Assembly (NCBI GenBank): GCA_000237975.1
Contig: CP003179.1
Coordinates: 3,006,270 to 3,070,269, forward strand
DNA from: Sulfobacillus acidophilus DSM 10332
Lineage (GTDB): Bacteria; Bacillota; Sulfobacillia; Sulfobacillales; Sulfobacillaceae
Direction of reading: 5' to 3'
DNA length: 64,000 nt
Made by a program: the position numbers and the translations under genes. Positions within the stretch are counted from its first letter, which is position 1. Each line of letters begins with the position of its first letter. The notes below the pieces were generated by a model. The model was not told the DNA's origin, did not search any database, and saw only the letters and a program-made list of their open reading frames with translations. Below, piece after piece: positions 36,926 to 44,322 of this stretch.

Positions 36926-38339
36926 GAGGTTGTCCCAGGTTTCGTGGAATTTCGCTAGCGTATCCTTTCTCATGATTTAACCGATTTGCTCGGTTTTTTG
37001 TTCGGGTTTATGCGCCACTGCTGATTTTAAGGCCGTTTGCAACACGGGAATCTCGCGATAGCCCGGGATCCGCGTCAACGTGTCTTCGATGAAAAAGCTC
37101 GCCGACGCCAACCAGCGTAAGACTTGTTGCCCATTGGTCCAATGTTTGACGTTCTGCGCATGGGTCCGAAATTGACTGTTAAGAGATTCCATGGCATTGG
37201 TGTTGGCCAACGTTTGGCGCAAGAGGCCCGGAAGACCCAAACGCTGCACGGTGAGGGTCTCTTCCAACCCTTCTCGGAGGCTCCCGGCGGCGCCGGGATG
37301 GTCCCGTTCAAGCTCTTTCGCGAGCGCTTCTAATGCCTGGGCGGCCTTGTCCGCATCCGGTTCTTGATACGCTTTCCGTAAGCGCTGGCGGACACGATTT
37401 TCGGCCGATTTCGGCAGGTGGTCCAGCACATTCCGTTGCTTGTGAATTTGGCAGCGTTGGATGAGGACGCGATCCCCCCAGACCTCGCGCACCGCTTTGG
37501 CTAAGGCCTTGGCGCCATCGATGACCACGAGTAATCCGTGCGCGGCCGTCAGGCCGCGGGTGATCAGATCCTGTAATAAGGCCGTGACCACGGTATGATT
37601 TTCGGTGGCCCCTTCCACCAATCCCAGTACGCGTTTGTGGCCTTCCGCATCAATCCCTAAGGCCCCGACCACCATGTGGTCGGCCACGCGCAAACCATCG
37701 ATCATCACCACAACCCACGTCCGGTCATCCAACCGGCGTTGGAGGAAGCGGTCGAGGGCCTGTTGGGTGGCTTGGATAAAGCGCCGGCTCACCGTGCTTT
37801 TGCTGGGGCCCGGCTGCTCCATCGCGGATTCAAAGGCGGCATCGGCATGGCGCTGCTGGCGGCTCGCTAAGCCATACAGCATCCGTTCCAGTACGGCTTG
37901 GGTCGCCAGCGTCGGGTCCTGAAACTGATGGTAGGTGTCTAACGGAATTTCCTCCGAGCCATCGGCTGCCCGCACCCGTGGGTGCGAAACGGAGATTTTG
38001 CGATCCCCCAAAAAGACGCTCCCGACTTCGGTCCCGTGTCGGACCGCTTGGCGTTGCGGATCATGACGTCCTTTAGGCCCCGCTAACTGCTCCACCTCGG
38101 CCGCCATCATCTGTTGCAAGACCTGCAATCCGACCCGGATCGACAGCGCCAATAAGCCGTCTTCCGCATCCTGGAGAATGTCTACCCACGGCACGGTCAG
38201 CGTCTGTTCCGAGCGGGACTTTTTCGTTATACTGGAAGCCACTAGCGATTCCTCCTTCATGATGGGTTAGACCTCTCTAGTAAACCAGAGAGCCATCGGG
38301 ATCGCTAGTTTCAATTTCCACGAAAAATGGGGCATTCTC
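36926..38339 (-). mobile_element. IS256-family element, copy A
   Basis: The element is 1414 bp with inverted repeats GAGAATGCCCCATTTTTCGT at the transposase 5' side and GAGGTTGTCCCAGGTTTCGT at the other. GCAGTGATC (9 bp) is repeated on both sides. The encoded protein is the same as in copy B. Confidence 0.94.
36977..38260 (-). CDS. IS256-family (Mutator-type) transposase
   Basis: This 427-residue protein has the DDE core of Mutator-type transposases: the first Asp in VVMIDGLRVADH, the second in LLVVIDGAKALAKA, the conserved C-x2-H as RCQIHKQRN, and the Glu in NAMESLNSQFR. Full length, no defects seen, and identical in sequence to the product of copy B, so it is probably recent and active. 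Confidence 0.95.
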   Translation of the reverse strand: MKEESLVASSITKKSRSEQTLTVPWVDILQDAEDGLLALSIRVGLQVLQQMMAAEVEQLAGPKGRHDPQRQAVRHGTEVGSVFLGDRKISVSHPRVRAADGSEEIPLDTYHQFQDPTLATQAVLERMLYGLASRQQRHADAAFESAMEQPGPSKSTVSRRFIQATQQALDRFLQRRLDDRTWVVVMIDGLRVADHMVVGALGIDAEGHKRVLGLVEGATENHTVVTALLQDLITRGLTAAHGLLVVIDGAKALAKAVREVWGDRVLIQRCQIHKQRNVLDHLPKSAENRVRQRLRKAYQEPDADKAAQALEALAKELERDHPGAAGSLREGLEETLTVQRLGLPGLLRQTLANTNAMESLNSQFRTHAQNVKHWTNGQQVLRWLASASFFIEDTLTRIPGYREIPVLQTALKSAVAHKPEQKTEQIG

Positions 38340-38348
38340 GCAGTGATC

Positions 38349-38981
38349 GCCTCGCCACGATTTGTGCTCGGCTGAATATCCGGCTCATCCATGCGACCCC
38401 CCTATGAGCCCGCCGGCAAAGGCAAACAAGAACGCCTCTGGGGCCATGTGCAGTCCTCGTTTTTGCCGGAGTTGCGGGCACAACCCGCCGACTCCTTGGG
38501 CCAACTCAACACCTGGTTTCATGCCTGGTGCGAAGAGCACTATCATCGGCGGGTCCACAGCGAAACGGGCGAGACGCCCCTCGCCCGCTGGGGGAGGGGC
38601 GGCTGTCATCGGCCCCTCAGCTGGGAAGCCTTGCGCGCCGCCTTTCGGGTCGAGGTCACCCGGCGGGTGGACAAAACGGGCCAAGTTCGCTGGGCCGGCC
38701 ACCGCTGGGTAGTCCCGGAAGGCTTGTTGCAAGCGGAGGTTCAGCTCCGGTTTGATCCCCACCAACCGGATACGATCGACGTCTGGTACCATGACGAATA
38801 TTACGGGCGGGCGGTGCGCGCCGATCGGCTGACACAGCCGCCGGCTGCGGACGCGCCCCCGACCCCTCCCGCGTCAACCGGCCTGAGTTATCTCACAGTC
38901 CTGGAAGCGCGGCAGCGAGCCCGCCGCCCGGCGGGCGTCCGCTACCGCCCCCCGGAAGAGGAGGGGCCACGCCATGAGTGA
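38349..38981 (+). pseudogene. DDE transposase, C-terminal part
   Basis: After the IS256 the gene resumes with RLATICARLNIRLIHATP; an extra C in a run of six C near 38397 shifts the frame, after which YEPAGKGKQERLWGHVQSSF carries the third catalytic residue (E of KGKQE) and a Mu-C-like beta-barrel domain follows. The end overlaps the ATPase gene by 8 bases, a normal arrangement for transposase-ATPase pairs. Confidence 0.78.
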
Positions 38982-39798
38982 CACGTGGTGGCACTATTGG
39001 GGGTGCCAGCGGCCGCCCTTTAGCCGCGATCTCCCGGTGGAGCGGTTGTTTCCGGCGCCATCGTGGCAAGAAGCGCGGGCGCGGATTCGCCATGTCCTAG
39101 AGGACCGGGGGTTTTTGGTGCTCACCGGGGAATCCGGCGTGGGGAAAACCACGGCGCTCCGCGCCGTGCTACACCCGCTGAATCCCGCCCAGTATCAGCT
39201 GTGTTATCTGCCCGTCGCAGAAACCTGGACGCCGCGGCATTTATATCGGGCGGTGGCCCATGCCCTCGCTGTCCCGGTCTCGCCGCGGACCGACGACACC
39301 GAACGGGCGGTCCGGCATACCCTGTGGACGTTGGCCACCCAGCACGGCCGACTGCCCGTGTTGGTGCTCGATGAGAGCCATTTGCTCTCGCCGCATGTCC
39401 TGCAGAGTTTGCGGCTCCTCTTGAACTTCGCCATGGACACGACGGCCCCCTTGGCGTTGATGTGTGTCGGGCATACCGAGTTGCGGCGCAAGTTGGCGCT
39501 CCGACCGCTCGAGGCGATTCGCCAGCGGGTCACGGTCGCCTATCATCTGGCCCCGCTGACCGTAGCAGAAACAGCCGACTACCTTCGTCACCACCTGCAG
39601 GCCGTCGGGGTGGAGCGGCCGGTATTTACGGAGGCGGCGCTGGCCGCCGCCCATGCCTGGTCGCAAGGGATTCCGCGCCGGATTAATCATTGGGCGCGCG
39701 CCAGCCTTATGGCCGCCTGGAGTCAGCAACACCAAATTGTAGACGAGGCCATGGTGGCGATCGCCGAAGCCGAACTGCAGTGGGCCGGAACGGTGTAA
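38974..39798 (+). CDS. ExeA/TniB-like AAA+ ATPase of the transposon
   Basis: This 274-residue ATPase starts with the WGCQRPPFSRD lead typical of ExeA-type proteins, then Walker A TGESGVGKTTALRA near residue 50, Walker B LPVLVLDESHLLS and a sensor region LALMCVGHTELRRKL. Related ATPases (TnsC, TniB, IstB, ExeA) select target DNA and stimulate the partner transposase. The gene is intact although its transposase is broken, so it could act in trans for other members. Confidence 0.85.
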   Translation: MSDTWWHYWGCQRPPFSRDLPVERLFPAPSWQEARARIRHVLEDRGFLVLTGESGVGKTTALRAVLHPLNPAQYQLCYLPVAETWTPRHLYRAVAHALAVPVSPRTDDTERAVRHTLWTLATQHGRLPVLVLDESHLLSPHVLQSLRLLLNFAMDTTAPLALMCVGHTELRRKLALRPLEAIRQRVTVAYHLAPLTVAETADYLRHHLQAVGVERPVFTEAALAAAHAWSQGIPRRINHWARASLMAAWSQQHQIVDEAMVAIAEAELQWAGTV

Positions 39799-39824
39799 CG
39801 CCCGGCAGGCGATGGCCTCGATGG

Positions 39825-39850
39825 AACGGGCCTCCGCACGGAGGCCCGTT
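39825..39850 (+). terminator. Hairpin after the transposon ATPase gene
   Basis: A perfect 11-bp stem AACGGGCCTCC / GGAGGCCCGTT with a GCAC loop lies 27 bases after the stop. There is no T-run, so it may be a weak terminator or part of the transposon end. Confidence 0.5.
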
Positions 39851-39870
39851 ATCGTTGGCGGTTCGAACGA

Positions 39871-39908
39871 CACGAAGCATGAGAAATTGGGTGCCACGAA
39901 GCGTGAGA
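39871..39908 (+). repeat. Two direct repeats in the right end of the DUF6431 transposon
   Basis: CACGAAGCATGAGA at 39871 and CACGAAGCGTGAGA at 39895, 24 bases apart, lie just inside the right terminus. Such repeated sites at transposon ends bind TnsB-like transposases. Confidence 0.65.
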
Positions 39909-39915
39909 CTCAACA

Positions 39916-40196
39916 ACATGGACCCAACGGCGCCCCATCACAATAAACCGGATGGCATCCTGCGCCGCGGCTTCTCGATTCAGCCGGGGGTTCCCCAAAA
40001 AGCGATCGACCCGCTTAATGCGGTGTTTGGGGGCCGCCGGTCCCGACATCCCGCGGCCAATGCTGGCGACTCCGAGCCGCTCGGCTCGGATGAGACCGAT
40101 GACGAGATCTAACAAGGTTTTCGCTTGCGACCGACGTAACCCGCGAATTTGGGTCAGAAACCAGGCCTTCCATTGTGCTATAATATCTCCACGCAT
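39916..40196 (-). pseudogene. N-terminal part of the IS4-family transposase
   Basis: An ATG at 40196 with GGAGGG upstream begins a protein whose segment WFLTQIRGLRRSQAKTLLDL and VDRFLGNPRLN is the typical IS4 N-terminal domain. It ends at the transposon insertion in RRWVH and continues at 35367 on the other side. Before the start, 40199-40262 contains an imperfect inverted repeat (GCCCTCCCGATG / CATCTGGGAGGGC) that can block outside transcription. Confidence 0.85.
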
Positions 40197-40300
40197 AGTT
40201 GCCCTCCCGATGCGGGTGTTTGTTGGGTACTTACACTCTTCGACATCTGGGAGGGCTTTTCCTTTGCGTGTCAAAAATATTTTTGTTAATCTGGCTCCTC

Positions 40301-40318
40301 AAAGTGGGGATGACTCAG
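40301..40318. repeat. Terminal repeat of the IS4 element
   Basis: AAAGTGGGGATGACTCAG marks the outer end of the IS4 element whose transposase starts at 40196. The same 18 bases are found in inverse orientation at 42398-42415. Confidence 0.7.
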
Positions 40319-42004
40319 AATGAGGCATTTTCGCTGTCGGGAAACCGTTAGGGGACGCGGGATGGGAACCGACTCATAAAGAATTTTCCCCCATAAAATG
40401 ACCGGGGGATGCGGGTTTCGGGCACCTATTCGGTCGCTGGTGACTGATTTGACCCCAACATTAGTAAACCCCGCCGCGATCCCGGAAAACCGCACAAACA
40501 CAAGAAAAAACGGGCTGAGCTCTGGTAAAATTGAAGTATCCCCCACAATTTTCCGGAAGGAGCTCCCCCGCATGGCTATCATACCACAACTCTCGCTGTT
40601 TTCGTGGCAAGATCTCCAAGAATTGGGCGACCTCGAACGACTCGTGATCGTGCTGGACACGGTACCCGATGAAGCCCTCATGGGTCAACTCGAGACCGCC
40701 CGCGGCCGTGGGCGGAATGAATACCCCGTCCGCGCGATGTGGAATTCGGTGTTGGCCGGCGTGGTTTTCCAACACCCTAGCATCGAAAGCCTCCGCCGGG
40801 AACTGGCCCGCAATGCGCAACTGCGCGCGCTGTGCGGGTTCCGCAACGCGGCCGTCCCGCCCGCGTCGGCGTACACCCGGTTTCTGCGTCGTCTGATGGC
40901 CGAACAGGACACGATGGACGCGATGTTTGAGCAGCTGGTGGATGACATCACGGCCGTTCTCCCGGATTTCGGTCAGCGCTTGGCGATTGACAGCAAGGCC
41001 ATCCGGTCGCGGGCCGTGCGGCCCGCCAAAAACCCCACCGCCGATGGGCGCCGCGACGTCGATGCCGACTTTGGACGGAAGGAATACCGCGGCGTTCATG
41101 AGGACGGGACCACCTGGACCAAAGTGGTCAAGTGGTTCGGGTATAAGCTGCACCTGGTCGTGGATTCGACGTACGAATTGCCGGTGGCGTGGGAGGTGAC
41201 GAAAGCGTCGGTGTCCGATGTGACCCGTGCGATGCCCTTGTTGGATCATCTGCACCATCGCCACGGGGCGCTGATGTCCCGCGCAGCCATTTTGACGGCC
41301 GACCGGGGCTATGATGATACCAAATTGATCGCCGCCTGCTGGGATACCTACCATATCAAGCCGGTGATCGATATCCGGAATATGTGGCGGGACCCGGATG
41401 CCACGCGAGTCCTGCCGGGCCACCCGACGGTCACCGATAATTATCGCGGTGAGGTGTTTTGTCACGATCCGGTTACGGGTCAGGTTCACACCATGAGTAA
41501 CGGCGGATTCGAAGCCGGGCGGCAATGCCTCAAAAAGCGTTGCCCCGCTCGCTTTGCCGGCGTATCCTGCGCTGGTCAAGACGCCTGTCCGGTCGCTCAG
41601 GGCATTCGTATCCCCTTAAAGACCGAGCGGCGGATTTTTACGCCCATCGATCGCCCGAGCCCGCAATGGGCGCGGGAATACGACCGCCGCACGGCGGTCG
41701 AACGGGTGAACAGTCGGTTGGACGTGTCGTTCGGGTTTGAACTCCATACCATTCGGGGGCTCCAGAAAATGCAACTCCGGTGTAGCTTGGCCCTCGTCGT
41801 CATGTTGGCGATGGCCCTCGGGCGAATTCGACAACGGCAACCGGAGCGCATGCGCCGCCTCGTCGGGTAGTACCCGGCATCGGCCCCGACGGAATCATGG
41901 AAAACCTTCTGCGGCCCGTCGGGCCGCTGGTCCGGCGTCGGCGTGCTCCTGCCTCCACCATCAATGGATATCAACGAGGCCAACTTTTTCCACGATTCCT
42001 CATC
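40319..42004 (+). mobile_element. IS5/IS1182-like element with DUF772-type transposase
   Basis: Likely ends are AATGAGGCATT on the left and, read inward, GATGAGGAATC on the right; extending these by TCAG also matches, but that base set is shared with the IS4 end, so the borders are good to a few bases. About 1.69 kb. It sits directly against the IS4 end and truncates a G1 peptidase gene on its right. Confidence 0.65.
40572..41870 (+). CDS. DUF772/DDE transposase (IS5/IS1182-like)
   Basis: The ATG at 40572 has GGAAGGAG upstream and gives 432 residues. The N-terminal DUF772-type domain (YPVRAMWNSVLAGVVFQHPS, RRELARNAQLRALCGF) is followed by a DDE core with LAIDSKAIRSRA, AILTADRGYDDTKL and RRTAVERVNSRLD. 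A cysteine-rich segment (KKRCPARFAGVSC, DACPVA) lies before the last catalytic region. It seems full length. An upstream extension of the frame has no support. Confidence 0.87.
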   Translation: MAIIPQLSLFSWQDLQELGDLERLVIVLDTVPDEALMGQLETARGRGRNEYPVRAMWNSVLAGVVFQHPSIESLRRELARNAQLRALCGFRNAAVPPASAYTRFLRRLMAEQDTMDAMFEQLVDDITAVLPDFGQRLAIDSKAIRSRAVRPAKNPTADGRRDVDADFGRKEYRGVHEDGTTWTKVVKWFGYKLHLVVDSTYELPVAWEVTKASVSDVTRAMPLLDHLHHRHGALMSRAAILTADRGYDDTKLIAACWDTYHIKPVIDIRNMWRDPDATRVLPGHPTVTDNYRGEVFCHDPVTGQVHTMSNGGFEAGRQCLKKRCPARFAGVSCAGQDACPVAQGIRIPLKTERRIFTPIDRPSPQWAREYDRRTAVERVNSRLDVSFGFELHTIRGLQKMQLRCSLALVVMLAMALGRIRQRQPERMRRLVG

Positions 42005-42397
42005 CTGAACGACTGTTTGCACGCGCCAATTCACGGAGATCGACTACAGCGCAAAAAGCTCTCAGAATGGAACTATCTTGAGCTTCGATATCTCCGTAAT
42101 TTACCATAGGAGTAATTTCCGTGTCATTATAACTCATTAAGCTCGTGTCACTTCCAGATGAAGAGTACCCGTACGCACCCGAAAAGGAAACATTATTAAA
42201 GTTCGCTAGTCCTGTAGCTCCGCCTGGCCATTCGGTAATCCATTCCGCAGAAGCAGCTGGTGCATTTCCACCAGCATACGGAGTATAGTTATAAAAAGAT
42301 GAATACTGACCGGTGGTAACATTTTGCAGAAAATACTCTGTGTAATAGTTACCCTCATAATACACCGAAACATATACGTCATCATTAGGTGCTATCG
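42005..42397 (-). pseudogene. C-terminal fragment of an eqolisin (G1 family) acid endopeptidase
   Basis: The minus-strand frame reads NDDVYVSVYYEGNYYTEYFL, then ASAEWITEWP and LANFNNVSFSGAYGYS. The AEWIxE signature carries the catalytic Glu of the glutamic peptidases, and the strand pattern fits the beta-sandwich fold. The N-terminal half with the catalytic Gln is lost at an IS4-type end (42398), and the C-terminus is cut by the neighbouring IS. These secreted peptidases work at very low pH, which fits an acidophile. Confidence 0.65.
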
Positions 42398-42415
42398 CTG
42401 AGTCATCCCCACTTT
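42398..42415. repeat. IS4-type terminal repeat
   Basis: CTGAGTCATCCCCACTTT is the inverse of the IS4 end at 40301. It marks the left end of a second IS4-like element that continues to the right for at least 35 bases before the second DUF6431 transposon begins. Confidence 0.6.
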
Positions 42416-42452
42416 TAGGCCAGATGAGCGGAAAATTGTTTCGAACGCAAAG

Positions 42453-42960
42453 TGTTAGGTCCCACGTTATTTGACCGCAACGCGTAGGATTCGTCTCGAT
42501 TTCCGTGGCCGAGGGCCACGGGCCAAAATCTCGCAAATTCGGACTTAATCTTTGAATTGAATCCCCTGGATCCGGTTTCATACGGAACAGAACGTTCCGT
42601 AAAGGAGGCAAGAGCAGGGAGTCCTTACCGACCCCTGCTCTCATCTGTGCAATCCGAGTTCAGTATACCGGCTTTTGAGGCCGTGTGTCAGCTTTACGCG
42701 CAATTTTTGGCCACCATGTTGCCCGCCCTGCGGCCGTGTCCCGGGTGTCACGCTCCCCGGGAAATCCAAGGGTGCCGACGGCGGGCGTTGCAATGGGCGG
42801 CGGATCAGATTGATTTCATTGCCTTGACCCGGCTCCGCTGTCGCGCGTGCCACACCGTCGAGACCCTCTTCCCGCCCTGGATTCTCCCTTACGAATTGGC
42901 TGCTCTATGGATTTTAGAGGCGGCAGTGACCGCGGTGGCGGTCGACGGGCATTCCTTACA
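42453..42960 (+). mobile_element. DUF6431 transposon, member 2 (truncated)
   Basis: The left end TGTTAGGTCCCAC aligns with the left end of member 1 over 25 positions (18 identical, including TTTGACCG at positions 18-25). It carries only the first 100 or so codons of a DUF6431-like gene before IS110 sequence begins near 42960. Two further hairpins are present (CCGTGGCC/GGCCACGG near 42505 and TACGGAAC/GTTCCGTA at 42580). Confidence 0.65.
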
Positions 42961-42965
42961 CGTAT
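42647..42965 (+). pseudogene. DUF6431-like zinc-ribbon protein, truncated
   Basis: From GTG 42647 the frame reads a short lead, CPGC, LTRLRCRACHTVETLFPPW and LPYELAALWILEAAVTAVAV, clearly homologous to 35637-36314. A hairpin with arms GAGCAGGG / CCCTGCTC (42612-42640) lies between AAAGGAGG and the start. Homology ends near 42955. Confidence 0.65.
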
Positions 42966-42999
42966 GGTGGGAGTCAAGACCCGGGCTGAAACAATGCTG

Positions 43000-43133
43000 G
43001 CCGGGCCGGGCTTGACGCGACCACCGCGGACGGGCGCCCGCAGGGCCAGGCCGGCCTAGGCCGCCCGTCAGGGGCGCCTGGCCCGAGGGCGGTCGTCCGC
43101 GACAATGTCAGGCCGCGCGGCCCGCGCGACCGG
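43000..43133 (-). ncRNA. Candidate IS110 bridge/seek RNA
   Basis: About 75% GC and highly self-complementary: GGGCCAGGC (near 43058) pairs with GCCTGGCCC (near 43077), enclosing an inner CGGCCTAGGCCG hairpin, and CGCGGACG pairs with CGTCCGCG outside. It directly follows the IS110 transposase stop, where IS1111-group elements encode their guide RNA. No guide/target match was tested. Confidence 0.4.
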
Positions 43134-43298
43134 TTAGGCGGGCATGGCGGGTTGCCCGCGGGCGCCCACCGCCGGATCGTCCAGCGCCGCGAGCCCCGCG
43201 CCCGTGAGCGTCTGCAGCCGTTCGGCCAATGGATACGGCGGCAGGGTGCGCAGGGTGACACGAATGGCACTGAGTTTTTTCTGATAGCGCCGCCGGTC
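43134..43298 (-). pseudogene. 3' end of the IS110 transposase gene
   Basis: This part encodes the last 54 residues, RRRYQKKLSAIRVTLRTL and the proline-rich end QPAMPA. It is separated from the rest (52071-53075) by the IS21 insertion. The combined length of 1164 bases is a multiple of three. Confidence 0.8.
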
Positions 43299-43325
43299 TG
43301 TATATCGTCAAATAGAAATGGACAG

Positions 43326-43378
43326 TTTCAGCACTGAAAATCCTCAGTTTCAGCATCTGAAATTCCCCACTTTCAGCA
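43326..43378 (+). repeat. Three direct repeats at the IS21 left end
   Basis: TTTCAGCA occurs at 43326, 43348 and 43371, a period of 22-23 bases, within longer imperfect repeats. IS21-type ends carry such multiple transposase-binding sites. It is not a CRISPR: only three short units with no spacers of fixed length. Confidence 0.7.
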
Positions 43379-43458
43379 TTTAAAAGTTGGAAGTGATTTT
43401 CTCGTCTCGTTAGGGTTAAAGGGGCCATGAGCTCAACACCTGCGAGAGGAGCCGGGAT

Positions 43459-44183
43459 GTGAAAAATATGAAAGAAATTGAGCGCATGGTGACGATGTTT
43501 GCGGAAGGGTATGCGATTGCCGCCATTGCAGCAACGCTCCATGTCGACCGCAAGACCGTTCGTAAGTATGTCTACCAGGAAGACTTTTCGGAACCGTTTC
43601 CCACGAGGACCGGTCGCAAGTCTCCGCTTGATCCCTTCAAACCGACGATTCAAGCCTGGCTGGCGGAGGATGCCCGCGTGCGCTATAAGCAACGGCACAC
43701 CGCTGAACGCGTGTACCAACGCCTTCAAGACGAATATGGGGACCGCTTTACGTGTTCCTATTCCACGGTGCAACGCTATATCAAACAGCTGCGGGCCGAG
43801 CGGCCCGCGCAATCGACGGGCACCCTCGAACTCGAGTGGCATCCAGGAACCGCGCAAGTCGATTTCGGGACGGCTGACGTCTATTGGCAACCCGGGGATA
43901 CCCTGGTCCACGCGGTCAAATATCTGGTGGTAAGCTTTCCCTTCAGTAATGCCGCCTTGTGGCAATATTTCCCGGGGGAAACCGCGGAATGCGTCGTGCA
44001 CGGACTTCAGGCTATTTGGCAACAGATTGGCGGCGTGCCGTCCCGCGTCGTATTCGATAATGCGACCGGGATTGGGCGTCGGATCGGGGAGGTGATCCGG
44101 TACGCCGACCTCTTTGAGCGATTTAAGGTCCACTATGGGTTCGACGCGACGTTTTGCAATCCGGATGCGGGGCACGAAAAGGG
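43459..44183 (+). pseudogene. istA: IS21 transposase IstA, first part
   Basis: The frame starts with a GTG-adjacent MKNMKEIERM and has the helix-turn-helix EGYAIAAIAATLHVDRKTVR and the integrase core (PGTAQVDFGTADVY with the first Asp, RVVFDNATGI with the second). It is interrupted after AAAAGGG at 44183 by the RIT element. Joined with 47680-48053 and 49427-49809 it gives 493 residues in frame. Confidence 0.9.
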
Positions 44184-44322
44184 TTATGGAAAGCGCGCGA
44201 TAATGTAAAGTTTGACGGGGAATCGCCCCGCCATGCGGAGCATCCATGTCCATTTACTTCACATTATCTGACCCCTATAGTGATGGAGGCAATCAAGCCA
44301 CAATCCTCGAGGAGGTCATCCT

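Larger units (their letters stand above)
35368..39915 (+). mobile_element. DUF6431/DDE/AAA-ATPase transposon, member 1
   Basis: The left end begins TGTAGAGTCTCAC and the right end, read inward, begins TGTTGAGTCTCAC; a 6-bp target duplication ACATGG flanks it inside an IS4 gene. The right end holds two 14-base repeats CACGAAGC(A/G)TGAGA at 39871 and 39895, probably transposase-binding sites. It carries three rightward genes: zinc-ribbon DUF6431-like, DDE transposase and ExeA/TniB-like ATPase. The DDE gene has an internal deletion and an IS256 insertion, so this copy cannot be autonomous. The layout is like Tn7/Tn552/IS21-type transposase-ATPase systems. Confidence 0.82.
42966..43298 (-). mobile_element. 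IS110-family element, distal part (3' end of transposase and terminal non-coding region)
   Basis: This segment belongs with 52071-53200. When the IS21 element (43299-52070) and one copy of CCGGTC are removed, the transposase frame runs through (LAHEVDRRRYQKKLSAIRVT) and stops at 43134, for 387 residues in total. Past the stop lies a very GC-rich, self-complementary non-coding tract. Confidence 0.8.

Noticed and set aside
42398-42644. N-terminal extension of the G1 peptidase frame up to 42644
   Set aside because: The open frame continues across the IS4-type end and into the DUF6431 transposon end, so only the part up to 42397 belongs to the peptidase.
43010-43260. Long GC-rich open frames on both strands
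   Set aside because: They come from biased base composition in the non-coding end of IS110; only the end of the transposase (43134-43298, minus) is supported.
43320-43385. Short repeated TTTCAGCA units looked like the start of a CRISPR array
   Set aside because: There are only three 8-base units inside imperfect repeats with a period of 22-23 and no spacers; they lie at the end of an IS21 element and fit transposase-binding sites.
35418-44220. Shared 12-mer TTTGACGGGGAA at 35423 and 44211
   Set aside because: The neighbouring bases differ and the two sites belong to different elements (DUF6431 transposon and RIT); no longer repeat or function is visible.
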